Assembly (NCBI GenBank): GCA_022823945.1 | Contig: JAJEBK010000006.1 | Span: forward strand, 1 to 59,743 | Source: Anaerolineae bacterium | GTDB lineage: Bacteria; Chloroflexota; Anaerolineae; Aggregatilineales; Phototrophicaceae | DNA length: 59,743 nucleotides | Direction: 5' to 3' | Shown: one piece after another, positions 1-7,630 of the stretch | Layout: each line of letters starts with the position of its first letter | Numbering within the stretch: position 1 is the first letter of the stretch | Program-made: the position numbers and the translations under genes | Notes under the pieces: generated by a model | The model's input: only the letters and a program-made list of their open reading frames with translations | What the model was told of the DNA's origin: nothing | The model's database searches: none

Positions 1-1
1 C

Positions 2-127
2 GAGGTAGTCTACAATCAGCTACGACCGCATAGCGCTCTAGGCTACAAGACGCCGGCAGAAACCGAGGCGCAGTGGCAGCAGCAAAACTCCCTCAAAGTT
101 TCTGAGATTTTGTGTCCAATAAAATAG
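2..127 (+). pseudogene. IS3-family transposase OrfB, C-terminal end (cut by window edge)
   Basis: The reading frame entering from the left edge ends with YNQLRPHSALGYKTPAE, the hallmark C-terminus of IS3-family DDE integrase-core transposases (OrfB, normally about 270-300 aa). It then runs through a Q-rich stretch to TAG at 125-127. Only 41 residues lie in the window, so whether the transposase is complete cannot be judged. The sequence around and just after the stop (113-137) resembles an IS3-type terminal inverted repeat, which suggests this is the right end of an element lying mostly outside the window. The transposase would cut and join IS ends. The family call is firm from the motif; activity is unknown. 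Confidence 0.85.
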
Positions 128-137
128 GACCATTACA
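113..137 (+). repeat. Putative right terminal inverted repeat of the IS3-like element
   Basis: The segment begins TGTCCAATAAAATAGGACC and overlaps the transposase stop codon, as the right ends of IS3-group elements do. It starts with TGT and ends with ACA. The matching left end is outside the window, so this assignment rests on position and base pattern only. Confidence 0.45.
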
Positions 138-270
138 CCCATCCCCCGGCCCCTTGCCCCCAGAACGAGGGAAGGGGAGTTTTTTCAGCGATTCCGCAGA
201 ATGAAAGCCCCTCCCTCATTTTGGGTCGCGTAGACACAGACCGCCGGGGAGGGGTTTGGGGTGGGGGAGG
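136..270. repeat. Family A G/C-block interspersed repeat
   Basis: Starts CATCCCCCGGCCCCTTGCC and ends TTTGGGGTGGGGGAGG. Inside are a GGGAAGGGGA arm and a CCCCTCCCTCATTTT arm. The same blocks in the same order (reverse complemented) occur at 29543-29641 and 30391-30490. This copy carries extra sequence (about 210-250) between the arms. It abuts the IS3-like end at 113-137, so the insertion may have occurred at the repeat edge. Confidence 0.7.
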
Positions 271-308
271 ATAACACCAGATCAACAAGTTCAGCACTTC
301 CCGGCAAT

Positions 309-336
309 CCGCCTCGCCCCTACAAGCGACTCGATT
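309..336. repeat. Family C repeat, partial (CGCCCCTAC block)
   Basis: CCTCGCCCCTACAAGCGACTC followed by GGGGCG is a partial copy of the GTAGGGGCGA...TCGCCCCTAC hairpin repeat seen whole at 12278-12350. It lies just downstream of the acyl-CoA ligase stop codon. Confidence 0.45.
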
Positions 337-350
337 GGGGCGTACCCCGA

Positions 351-1853
351 CTAGTCGCAGACCGTCCCGCGCAGGGCAGCTTTCTGCACTTTGCCCAGGG
401 CATTGCGAGGCAGGTCGGCGGCGAAGATCACCCGGCGCGGCGTTTTGTAGGCAGCCAGCCGTTCTCGGCAGTGCGCGCATAGTTCGTCCGCAGCCGGGGC
501 AGCGCCTGGCTTGGGCACGATGACCGCCACGACCAGCTCGCCCCACTCCGCATCCGGGCAGCCGATCACTGCGCAAGCCGCCACATCCGCATGCGTCATC
601 AACGCCAATTCCACCTCGGGCGGATAAACATTCAAGCCGCCGCTGATGATGAGGTCTTTGGCGCGCCCCTTGAGGGTGAAGTAGCCATCATGCGAGCGCG
701 AGCCCAGGTCGCCCGTGCGCAGCCAGCCGTCTGCTGTGAAGGCTTGCGCTGTCTTTTCGGGCTGATTCCAATAGCCAGCGAAGACATGCGCGCCGCGAAT
801 CTGCACTTCGCCCACAGCATCATCGGGCAGGGGCAGATCGGTTTCGGGGTCGGCGATGCGCGCCTGCACGCCTGGCAGGGGCAGGCCAACAGAGCCAACG
901 CGCCGCTCGCCATGCAGTGGATTGGACAAGTTCATGCCGGTCTCGGTCATGCCATAGCGCTCCAGCAGGGTCACGCCGAAACTGCGCTGATAGCCAAAGA
1001 AGAGATCATCGGGCAGGCGATCGCTGCCGGATGTCAACAGGCGCATATGGCTGAGGTCGATGCGCCGCCCGGCCGCTTGCGCATAGAGTCGGCGGTGCAT
1101 GGTGGGCACACCCATGAAGACCGAGTAGCGGCGGCTTTGCAGCAAGCCTAGCACAGCCTCTGCGTCAAAGCCGGGCAGCAGGTCGGCGGTCGCGCCAGCA
1201 TGCAGCGCTCCATGCAGCGCCACCACCAGCCCGTGCACATGAAAGATGGGCAGCGCATGCAGCAGCCTATCGTCCGCGCGCCAGCCCCAGGCTGAATGCA
1301 AAGCCTCGATGTTGGCAGTCAAGTTGCCATGCGTGATCAGCGCGCCTTTGGGACGGCTGGTTGTGCCGCTGGTATACAGCATCATGGCTGTTTGGTCGGG
1401 CTCGCCGGGCGGGCTCACAGGGTTAGAAGAATAGCTGCCGACGCGATCCAGCCAGGGCGCGTCCGCGTCGATGAAGATGGTCTCTTGCAGCGTTGGCAGG
1501 CTGGCGATCATCTCGGCAAGTGCCGATTGTTTCGTCATCTCGGCGAATAACAAGCGAGCGCCCGCATCTGCCAGGAAGTAGCGCAATTCGGCAGGCGGAT
1601 AATCGGGATTCAAGGGCAAAAATACCGCGCCAATTTGCATCGCCGCCAGATGCAGATAAATGAAGGGCAGGCATTTGGGCAGTTGCACAGCCACCCGGTC
1701 GCCAGGTTCGGTGCCCAGCGCGCGGAGATAGTGGGCGGTGCGGCTGGCCGTCTTCGCCAACTGCGCATAGCTGACCGCCTCGCCGCCGCTGAACTGGATA
1801 GCGGTTTTGTGCGGATGGTCTCGGCAATTTTCGGCGATGGCATCGAGGAACAT
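351..1853 (-). CDS. Malonyl-CoA/methylmalonyl-CoA synthetase-like acyl-CoA ligase
   Basis: A 500-aa ANL-superfamily adenylating enzyme that activates a carboxylate with ATP to an acyl-AMP and then forms the CoA thioester. The P-loop-like [10 protein letters not shown] lies near residues 160-170. [10 protein letters not shown] near 298 is followed by [20 protein letters not shown], wording close to MatB malonyl-CoA synthetases. The [12 protein letters not shown] hinge region and [12 protein letters not shown] near 403 follow. The catalytic Lys is in LGKVQK close to the C-terminus. Length fits MatB (about 500 aa). A malonate or methylmalonate substrate is inferred from the TETGMN/PLPGV region; a general medium-chain acyl-CoA synthetase is the alternative. 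There is no malonate transporter or decarboxylase next to it. It is transcribed toward the IS remnant, with family D repeat DNA upstream. Confidence 0.85.
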   Translation of the reverse strand: MFLDAIAENCRDHPHKTAIQFSGGEAVSYAQLAKTASRTAHYLRALGTEPGDRVAVQLPKCLPFIYLHLAAMQIGAVFLPLNPDYPPAELRYFLADAGARLLFAEMTKQSALAEMIASLPTLQETIFIDADAPWLDRVGSYSSNPVSPPGEPDQTAMMLYTSGTTSRPKGALITHGNLTANIEALHSAWGWRADDRLLHALPIFHVHGLVVALHGALHAGATADLLPGFDAEAVLGLLQSRRYSVFMGVPTMHRRLYAQAAGRRIDLSHMRLLTSGSDRLPDDLFFGYQRSFGVTLLERYGMTETGMNLSNPLHGERRVGSVGLPLPGVQARIADPETDLPLPDDAVGEVQIRGAHVFAGYWNQPEKTAQAFTADGWLRTGDLGSRSHDGYFTLKGRAKDLIISGGLNVYPPEVELALMTHADVAACAVIGCPDAEWGELVVAVIVPKPGAAPAADELCAHCRERLAAYKTPRRVIFAADLPRNALGKVQKAALRGTVCD

Positions 1854-1896
1854 GGCTGGCCTTTGCAGGTAAACGAATCGCAGTGCGCTTCCTGTA

Positions 1897-1940
1897 TTTT
1901 GACACAGAGGACACGGATAACACAGAGAGCACAGAGGAAC
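1897..1940. repeat. Family D repeat (GACACAGAG/CACAGAGAG type)
   Basis: TTTTGACACAGAGGACACGG followed by AACACAGAGAGCACAGAGG. Related copies are at 45480-45587 and 49005-49119, with fragments elsewhere. It fills the gap between the glgX stop and the ligase start. Confidence 0.7.
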
Positions 1941-1946
1941 GGGGGA

Positions 1947-4022
1947 TCATCTACCCAGCAACACGAGCACCGACCTTGCGCCGACCTGCTGCGCCGATTG
2001 ATCCAGCAGTGGCGGCTCAACGCCGGGCGCACGGCTGTCATCGGGCGGCGTCAGCGCGGTGTTGACAGCCGTATACCAGCGCAGGCCTCGTGGCAGCTTT
2101 GGCAGTTGGAAGCACGTCGGCAGCCAGTGCGCGTTCATGATGATGTAGACCAGTTGACGACCTTTCGCGCCACAGAACAACACGCCCAGACGCCGACTCT
2201 CGCGCGACCAATCGGGCTGCCAGGGCTGCTGTCCATGATAGGACACGCTTTCAGCCGCGAATCCGCCCTTGGCATTCGGCGCAGGCTGATGCCGCAAATA
2301 ATCGGCGCGCCGCAGCAGGGGCTGTGTTTTTCGCAGCTTCAACAGGTTTTTCACAAATCGCCAAAGTGGCGGCTGCTCTGCCAGGCAAGTCCAGTCAAAC
2401 TCATTCAAGGCGCTGTCGTGGCAGAAACTGTTGTTGTTGCCGGCTTTGCTGTGCCCATATTCATCGCCCATCCACAACATGGGCACGCCTTGGCTGATCA
2501 GCAGCAGGCAGAGAAAGTTCTTCTGCTGACGAGCGCGCAAGGCATTGATGGCCGCATCATCGCTGTCCCCTTCTGCGCCGCAATGCCAGCTGTGGTTGTC
2601 GTCCGCCCCATCGCGATTGTTTTCGCCATTGGCGAGGTTGCGCTTGCGGCTGTAGCTGACCAGGTCACGCAATGTGAAGCCGTCATGGGCGGTGATGAAA
2701 TTGATGGAAGCGCAGGGTCCACGCTCGCCGTACATATCGGGCGAACCTTGCAGGCGCGCCGCCAGGTCGCCGACCAGCCCGGCATCGCCTTTGACAAAGC
2801 GCCGCAGGTCATCACGATAGCGCCCGTTCCATTCTGCCCAGCGCCCATAATCCGGGAAGCTGCCGACCTGGTACAAGCCGCCGGCATCCCAGGCTTCGGC
2901 GATCAGCTTGGTGCGCGCCAGCAGTGGGTCGTTCGCCAGCGCTTCCAGCAAAGGCGGGTTGGGATGCGGATTGCCGTCGGTATCCCGCGCCAGGCTGGAA
3001 GCCAGATCGAAGCGGAAACCATCGATGTGATAGTCGCTGACCCAGTGGCGCAGACAGTCCAGCAGCAGCTTGCGCACGATAGGATGCCCGCAGTTGAGTG
3101 TATTGCCCGTGCCACTGAAATTGTGATAGCCGCCATCGGGCTTGAGCAGGTAATAGATGCTGTTGTCGATGCCGCGGAAAGAGATGGTTGGCCCTTTTTC
3201 GTCGCTTTCCGCTGTGTGATTAAAGACCACATCCAGCCAAACTTCGATGCCGGCGCGATGACAAGCCAAGACCAGTTGTTTCAGTTCGCGGGACGGGTCA
3301 TCGCCAGCGGCATAGGCGGCTTTGGGCGAGAAGAAACCGACCGGGTTGTAGCCCCAATAATTCACCAGCCGCTCGCCGGTTTCGGGATGATGGTTGCGGT
3401 TGTCGAGCTCGTCAAATTCAAAGATGGGCATCAGCTCGATGCAATTGACGCCCAGCGACTGCAAATAGGGGATTTTCTCAATCAGCCCGGCGTAAGTGCC
3501 CGGCGCAGCCACATCCGCGCCAGCTGTGAAGCCGCGCACATGCAGCTCATAGACGACCAGGTCTTGCCGCGGCGTATTCAGTTGCCGGTCGTCCCCCCAG
3601 TCGAAGTCGCTGGAATAGGGACGAGCGCGATAAGCGGCGTTGGTATAGCGTTTGCCGCGCCAGCATTCCAGCCCGCCAATCGCTTTGGCATAGGGATCGA
3701 GCAAGATCTGCTGCGCGTCAAAACGGTGGCCGCGCCTCGCATCGTGAGGTCCATCCAGGCGAAATCCATATTCAATTCTCTCGGGGTCAATGCCCTGCAC
3801 GGTCATGGCATACACATCGCCGGTGCGGCAAGTATCCAAAAAAGGGATCTCGACCATGGGTTCTTCTGCGCCGCGCTCAAACAAAACCAGGCTGCATGAT
3901 GTAGCATGGCGGGAGAAAATGGCAAAGTTGATCCCGTCGGGCACGGGAGTCGCGCCAAATGGCAGCGGATTGCCCGGATAAAATTGAAAGTCGCCCAAGG
4001 CGTAGGTCGTGTGTTTGGCCAT
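1947..4022 (-). CDS. glgX: Glycogen debranching enzyme, GlgX/isoamylase type (GH13)
   Basis: A 691-aa GH13 alpha-1,6-glucosidase that removes short branches from phosphorylase-limited glycogen. The N-terminal CBM48-like part (YALGDFQFYPGNPLPFGATPVPDGINFAIFS) is followed by a TIM barrel. The four GH13 regions are visible: LDVVFNHTAE, DGFRFDLASS with the nucleophile at Asp339, LIAEAWDAGG with the acid/base at Glu376, and TAHDGFTLRD with Asp447. I start at MAKHTTYAL because homology begins there; an in-frame ATG at 4127 would add 35 residues of no recognisable family. A TATAGT lies 10-15 bp before this start, so the message may be short-leadered. It is divergent from the BMP transporter. The rest of the glycogen pathway is not in the window. 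Confidence 0.93.
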   Translation of the reverse strand: MAKHTTYALGDFQFYPGNPLPFGATPVPDGINFAIFSRHATSCSLVLFERGAEEPMVEIPFLDTCRTGDVYAMTVQGIDPERIEYGFRLDGPHDARRGHRFDAQQILLDPYAKAIGGLECWRGKRYTNAAYRARPYSSDFDWGDDRQLNTPRQDLVVYELHVRGFTAGADVAAPGTYAGLIEKIPYLQSLGVNCIELMPIFEFDELDNRNHHPETGERLVNYWGYNPVGFFSPKAAYAAGDDPSRELKQLVLACHRAGIEVWLDVVFNHTAESDEKGPTISFRGIDNSIYYLLKPDGGYHNFSGTGNTLNCGHPIVRKLLLDCLRHWVSDYHIDGFRFDLASSLARDTDGNPHPNPPLLEALANDPLLARTKLIAEAWDAGGLYQVGSFPDYGRWAEWNGRYRDDLRRFVKGDAGLVGDLAARLQGSPDMYGERGPCASINFITAHDGFTLRDLVSYSRKRNLANGENNRDGADDNHSWHCGAEGDSDDAAINALRARQQKNFLCLLLISQGVPMLWMGDEYGHSKAGNNNSFCHDSALNEFDWTCLAEQPPLWRFVKNLLKLRKTQPLLRRADYLRHQPAPNAKGGFAAESVSYHGQQPWQPDWSRESRRLGVLFCGAKGRQLVYIIMNAHWLPTCFQLPKLPRGLRWYTAVNTALTPPDDSRAPGVEPPLLDQSAQQVGARSVLVLLGR

Positions 4023-4146
4023 AGTTTTACTATACCTGTAATGCTGTGTTGTCCGTACGCTGAAGTCGCTCTGGCAGGCGGCCGGCGCATTCCACTTGTA
4101 CACAATTTGCCAAGCCCTCAATTCCAACGGAGATTCTGATGGGTAT

Positions 4147-4175
4147 TTGTAACAATCATCGAATCAAGGCATACT
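4147..4175 (+). promoter_or_regulatory. Possible sigma70-type promoter for the BMP transporter operon
   Basis: TTGTAA (4147-4152), a 17-bp spacer and CATACT (4170-4175) match the bacterial consensus at 4/6 positions each. They lie about 70 bp before the first permease start. The match is weak and rests on spacing and position only. Confidence 0.3.
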
Positions 4176-4242
4176 AGCGGCAAGGCAAGGTAATCACGCG
4201 AGTGGCTGATCAAACGGCATTCGTTATCGAAAGGTGGCAGGC

Positions 4243-5556
4243 GTGAATCAGGCGGCGGGCACAAGGCTGGCGGCGCAGCTGAATCGGCTGGTCGACTTTG
4301 CGCCTGTGCTGATCGCGTTGCTGCTGGCGCTGGTCGTGTCTTCTGTGCTACTAGTCGCGCTGAATGCCGATCCGCTGGCGGCGTTCGGCTTCATGCTCGA
4401 GGGCGCTGTCGGCACCGAGAACGCGACGGCTGAGACCCTGGTCAAAGCCACGCCCATATTGTTCGTGGGCATCGGCATCACGGTCGCCTTCCGCGGCGGC
4501 ATGATCAACATCGGTGGCGAAGGGCAAATGATCGCGGGCGCCTTGGCTGGCACGACCGTCGCGCTTGTGCTGGGCGATGCGCGTGTTCCAGCAGAAATGG
4601 CGAAGACACCCGGCGCATTCGATCTGATCATCGTGACCAGCGCATTGATCGGCGGCTTCCTGGCAGGGGCGCTCTATGGCGGGCTGGCGGGATTTTTGAA
4701 AGCCTACTTCGGCGTCAACGAGATCCTCAGCACCATCATGCTCAACCAGATCGCCGTGCAGATGATGAACTTTCTGCTCAATGGCATCTTGCTGGATCCA
4801 GCCGTGGCGGGCTTCAACAACATTCCCAAAACAGCGCGTCTGGTCACCGCGGCGCAGTTGCCACGGCTGGCGCTGCCGCTGGGCGATCCCTGGATCTTTG
4901 CCCGCACGCGCCTGCATTGGGGTTTGGTCCTCGCCATCGCGTTGGCGGTCGTCATCTATATCTTCTTGTGGCGCACTTCGCTGGGATACCGCATCCGCGC
5001 GGTGGGCGAGAATGAACGAGCGTCCAGTTATGCCGGCATCCATGTCAAGCGGCAGATGATGCTGTCGATGTTCCTGGCTGGCGGTTTCGCTGGCCTGGCG
5101 GGCGTCGTGCAGGTGCTGGGCTTGCAATATCGCTTGCAAACAGATGGTTCGCCAGCGGGCTTCACGGCGGCAGCGGGTTTCAATGGCATTGTGGCGGCGC
5201 TCTTTGGCGGACTCAACCCTATCGGGGCGATTCCGGCCTCGGCATTCTTTGGCGGTCTGCTGGTCGGAGCACAAAAGATGCAACGCGAGATCGGCGTGCC
5301 GGCTTCCTTGATCACCGCGGTCAATGGCTTGATCGTCGTCTTCGTGGTCAGCAGCGAGATATTCATTCTGCAGCGCAGCAAACGGAGGGTCAGCCTGCAA
5401 GAGACAAACACCCCCATTGATACCCCCGACAAGTCAGGGGGAAGCGAAGATACCCCCCTCAATCCCCCCGTCGGGACAGGGGGAAGTGACACCCCCCTCT
5501 ATCCCCCCGACAAGTCAGGGGGAAGAAGAGATTCCGGGTCGGAGGAGGCCGGCTGA
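4243..5556 (+). CDS. BMP-type ABC transporter permease 1 (nucleoside/simple sugar)
   Basis: A polytopic inner-membrane permease of about 437 aa, of the BPD_transp_2 (NupP/YufP-like) family. Hallmarks are FRGGMINIGGEGQMIAGAL, the cytoplasmic-loop stretch GYRIRAVGENERASSYAGI and GFNGIVAALFGGLNPIGAIPAS. It forms the channel with the next gene. I prefer GTG at 4243 because GAAAGG sits 8 nt upstream; GTG 4234 is the alternative. The last roughly 50 residues, after SSEIFILQRSK, are not permease sequence. They are translated family B repeat (PDKSGG, PPVGTGG, PPDKSGG units from 5407 to 5524), giving a hydrophilic cytoplasmic tail. The stop overlaps the next start (TGATG), implying translational coupling. 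Confidence 0.9.
   Translation: MNQAAGTRLAAQLNRLVDFAPVLIALLLALVVSSVLLVALNADPLAAFGFMLEGAVGTENATAETLVKATPILFVGIGITVAFRGGMINIGGEGQMIAGALAGTTVALVLGDARVPAEMAKTPGAFDLIIVTSALIGGFLAGALYGGLAGFLKAYFGVNEILSTIMLNQIAVQMMNFLLNGILLDPAVAGFNNIPKTARLVTAAQLPRLALPLGDPWIFARTRLHWGLVLAIALAVVIYIFLWRTSLGYRIRAVGENERASSYAGIHVKRQMMLSMFLAGGFAGLAGVVQVLGLQYRLQTDGSPAGFTAAAGFNGIVAALFGGLNPIGAIPASAFFGGLLVGAQKMQREIGVPASLITAVNGLIVVFVVSSEIFILQRSKRRVSLQETNTPIDTPDKSGGSEDTPLNPPVGTGGSDTPLYPPDKSGGRRDSGSEEAG
5407..5524. repeat. Family B repeats, three units inside the permease C-terminus
   Basis: Three consecutive units of the form CCCCCGACAAGTCAGGGGGA or CCCCCCGTCGGGACAGGGGGA, each a short palindrome, are joined by ACACCCCCCTC-type linkers. 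All are read in frame as part of the permease gene and encode PDKSGG/PPVGTGG peptides. Family B also occurs at 7580-7616, 19661-19695, 28313-28345, 37253-37288, 37338-37371 and 40262-40296. Confidence 0.85.
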
Positions 5557-6506
5557 TGGGCTTGGACGATATTTTCACCGCCAGCGTCTTTGCCTCTGCG
5601 ATTCGCTTGGCGACCCCCTATATCTTCGCAGCCTTGGGCGAGACCTTCGCCCAGCGCAGCGGCGTGTTGAATCTGGGCGTAGATGGCATCATGTTGATGG
5701 GCGCGTTTGGCGGCTTCTATGCGGTGCATTTGGCGCAGACGGCCGGCGTGATGGCTGAACCCTTGGGCTTGCTGATGGGTGTGCTGGTGGCGCTGATCGT
5801 GGGCGGGCTGATGGGCTTGGCGATGGCTTTTGTCAGCGTAACCTTGAAAGCCAAACAAGGCATCAGCGGCATCGGCGTCTACCTGTTTGGACTGGGTTTG
5901 AGCGAGCTGCTCTTCCAGCAGTGGGTGGGCACGCCCAAGTCAGTGGCGGGCTTCCCGCGCATCAGCTTCCCCATACTCACGGACATTCCCATCCTGGGCG
6001 AGATATTCTTCCATCACAATCTGCTGGTCTATGTGGCTTTTGCGCTGGTGCCGCTTTCGGCATTCGTGCTCAATCGGACGACCTTTGGCTTGATGATCCG
6101 CGCCGTGGGACAGAATCCCGAAGCAGCCGATGCCATGGGCGTCAGCGTGACGCGCGTTCGCTATGCCACCACCACCATCGGCGGCATGCTGGCTGGCCTG
6201 GCGGGCGCTTCACTGTCTATCGCGCTGATCAACCTGTTCCAGCAGAACCTCACCGCCGGACAAGGCTTTATCGCTGTTGCGCTGGTCTACTTCGGCGGCT
6301 GGAGACCGCTGACGGTGGCGGCCGGCGCGATGCTCTTCAGCTTTGTCAACGCGCTGCAGCTGCAAATCAAGGTCATCGGCGCGGATATCCCATCGGAATT
6401 CGCCGTTATGGCTCCTTATGTCATCACCATTATCGCCCTGGTCTTCGCCACCAAACGTCAGGAACAGCCGACCGCGCTGACCAAGCCCTATGAGCGCGGC
6501 GAATGA
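5556..6506 (+). CDS. BMP-type ABC transporter permease 2 (nucleoside/simple sugar)
   Basis: A 316-aa permease of the NupQ/YufQ type, partner of the preceding gene. Family features are LGETFAQRSGVLNLGVDGIMLMGAFGGF near the N-terminus, the loop FGLMIRAVGQNPEAADAMGVSV and GQGFIAVALVYFGGWRPLTVAAGAM near the C-terminus. The start codon overlaps the upstream stop by one base. It has no repeat-derived tail, unlike its partner. About 70 nt separate it from the binding-protein start. Role: half of the transmembrane pore of an importer for nucleosides, simple sugars or lipids; the substrate cannot be read from the permease. Confidence 0.92.
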   Translation: MGLDDIFTASVFASAIRLATPYIFAALGETFAQRSGVLNLGVDGIMLMGAFGGFYAVHLAQTAGVMAEPLGLLMGVLVALIVGGLMGLAMAFVSVTLKAKQGISGIGVYLFGLGLSELLFQQWVGTPKSVAGFPRISFPILTDIPILGEIFFHHNLLVYVAFALVPLSAFVLNRTTFGLMIRAVGQNPEAADAMGVSVTRVRYATTTIGGMLAGLAGASLSIALINLFQQNLTAGQGFIAVALVYFGGWRPLTVAAGAMLFSFVNALQLQIKVIGADIPSEFAVMAPYVITIIALVFATKRQEQPTALTKPYERGE

Positions 6507-6574
6507 GTTATAGTTTGCATTGGGCAAAAGCTGCCCGCAATGATCGCATGGCAACAACAAAGGAGAACAACGCC

Positions 6575-7462
6575 ATGAAGAAAGCTCTACTGCTTACCTT
6601 GATAGTCGCTCTGTTTGCCGGGGTGATGCCGACGATAGCGCAGGATGTGTTCCGTGTCGCGGCAGTCGCGCCCAGCGCCACCAACGACCTCGCCTTCAGC
6701 CAAAGCATGTACGACGCGCTGATGGCGATACAAATGCAAATGGGAGAAGACAACTTCCAGTTCGACTTCCAGGATGGCACATTCATCGTCGATGATGCCG
6801 CCGTTGCCCTGCGCGAGTGGGCTGCCAGCGGCGACTATGACCTTGTCATCGCGCATGGCTCGCAATTTGGCTCGGTGGTCGAAGAACTGGCGGCGGAATT
6901 CCCGGAAGTGTCATTTGCCTGGGGCACCGACCACAACACCTTTGGGCTGGACAATGTATCTGCCTATACGGCGGCGGCTGATCAGGGCGGTTTCGTCAAT
7001 GGCGTTATGGCCGGCTTGATGACCGAATCGGGCGTCATTGGCGTTGTCGGTCCCATCGAAGTCGGTGATGCCAAGCTGTATGTGGATGGCTTTGTCGCCG
7101 GCGTCGGCGCATCCAACCCCGAAGCCACGGTCAATGTCGTGTACATCCAGTCTTTCAGCGATGTCCCGCTGGCTACCGAAGCTGCGGAAACGCATATCGC
7201 CAATGGCGCGGATATCTTGACCGGCACCGCGCAAATGGTCGTTGGTCCCATCGCCATCACGATTGAGAACGGCGCGCGCTGGTTCGGCACGCAAGCCAGC
7301 CAGGCTGAACTCGCCCAAGGCGCAGGCGTCTCCTTCCAGGTCTACAAGTGGGATGTCGTCTTGTCAGATATCGTCGCCAACATCCAGGCGGGCAACCTGG
7401 GCGGACAATCCTACGAGTTGACGCTGGCGAACGGCGGCTTGGTCATGGAGTTTGATGGGTAA
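6575..7462 (+). CDS. BMP-family substrate-binding protein
   Basis: A 295-aa exported binding protein of the BMP/PnrA (Med) family. Start ATG 6575 is supported by AAAGGAG 9 nt upstream and by the signal peptide MKKALLLTLIVALFAGVMPTIA before QD; longer in-frame starts would bury it. There is no lipobox Cys, so it is predicted to be cleaved by signal peptidase I. BMP features include VIAHGSQFGSVVEELAAEFPEVSFAW, ADQGGFVNGVMAG and the hinge/ligand segment GARWFGTQASQ. The protein stops at GGLVMEFDG, which is roughly 30-40 residues shorter than usual BMP proteins. A family A half-repeat begins only 8 bp after the stop, so the end may have been lost to repeat insertion (inference). It presents the ligand to the neighbouring permeases. 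Confidence 0.88.
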   Translation: MKKALLLTLIVALFAGVMPTIAQDVFRVAAVAPSATNDLAFSQSMYDALMAIQMQMGEDNFQFDFQDGTFIVDDAAVALREWAASGDYDLVIAHGSQFGSVVEELAAEFPEVSFAWGTDHNTFGLDNVSAYTAAADQGGFVNGVMAGLMTESGVIGVVGPIEVGDAKLYVDGFVAGVGASNPEATVNVVYIQSFSDVPLATEAAETHIANGADILTGTAQMVVGPIAITIENGARWFGTQASQAELAQGAGVSFQVYKWDVVLSDIVANIQAGNLGGQSYELTLANGGLVMEFDG

Positions 7463-7469
7463 CGGGTTC

Positions 7470-7515
7470 AACCCCACCCCCGGCCCCTCCCCGATGCTTC
7501 AGGGAGGGGAGCAAA
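7470..7515. repeat. Family A half-repeat after the BMP binding-protein gene
   Basis: CCCCACCCCCGGCCCCTCCC, then GATGCTTCAGGGAGGGGAGC, forms a hairpin around GATGCTTC. The same GATGCTTC-loop form recurs near 33956-33990. It occupies the gap between the binding-protein and ATPase genes. Confidence 0.65.
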
Positions 7516-7579
7516 CTTGAGCGGACTCGAAGGATTTGTCTGGGGTGTTTTCCCCAATAGCAAATCACTGCGAAATCTT

Positions 7580-7616
7580 CCCCCCATTGATATGGGGGGA
7601 CCGAGGGGGGTAGACC
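7580..7616. repeat. Family B repeat upstream of the ABC ATPase
   Basis: CCCCCCATTGATATGGGGGG followed by ACCGAGGGGGG forms an inverted repeat. It ends 14 bp before the ATPase start codon and its G-rich flank (GAGGGGGC) lies where a ribosome binding site would be. Confidence 0.7.
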
Positions 7617-7630
7617 GAGCGAGGGGGCAC

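Noticed and set aside
1635..3899. 754-aa open frame on the plus strand opposite glgX
   Set aside because: It is antisense to a clearly homologous GH13 gene with all catalytic motifs, has no recognisable domain, and long antisense frames are common in GC-rich codon use.
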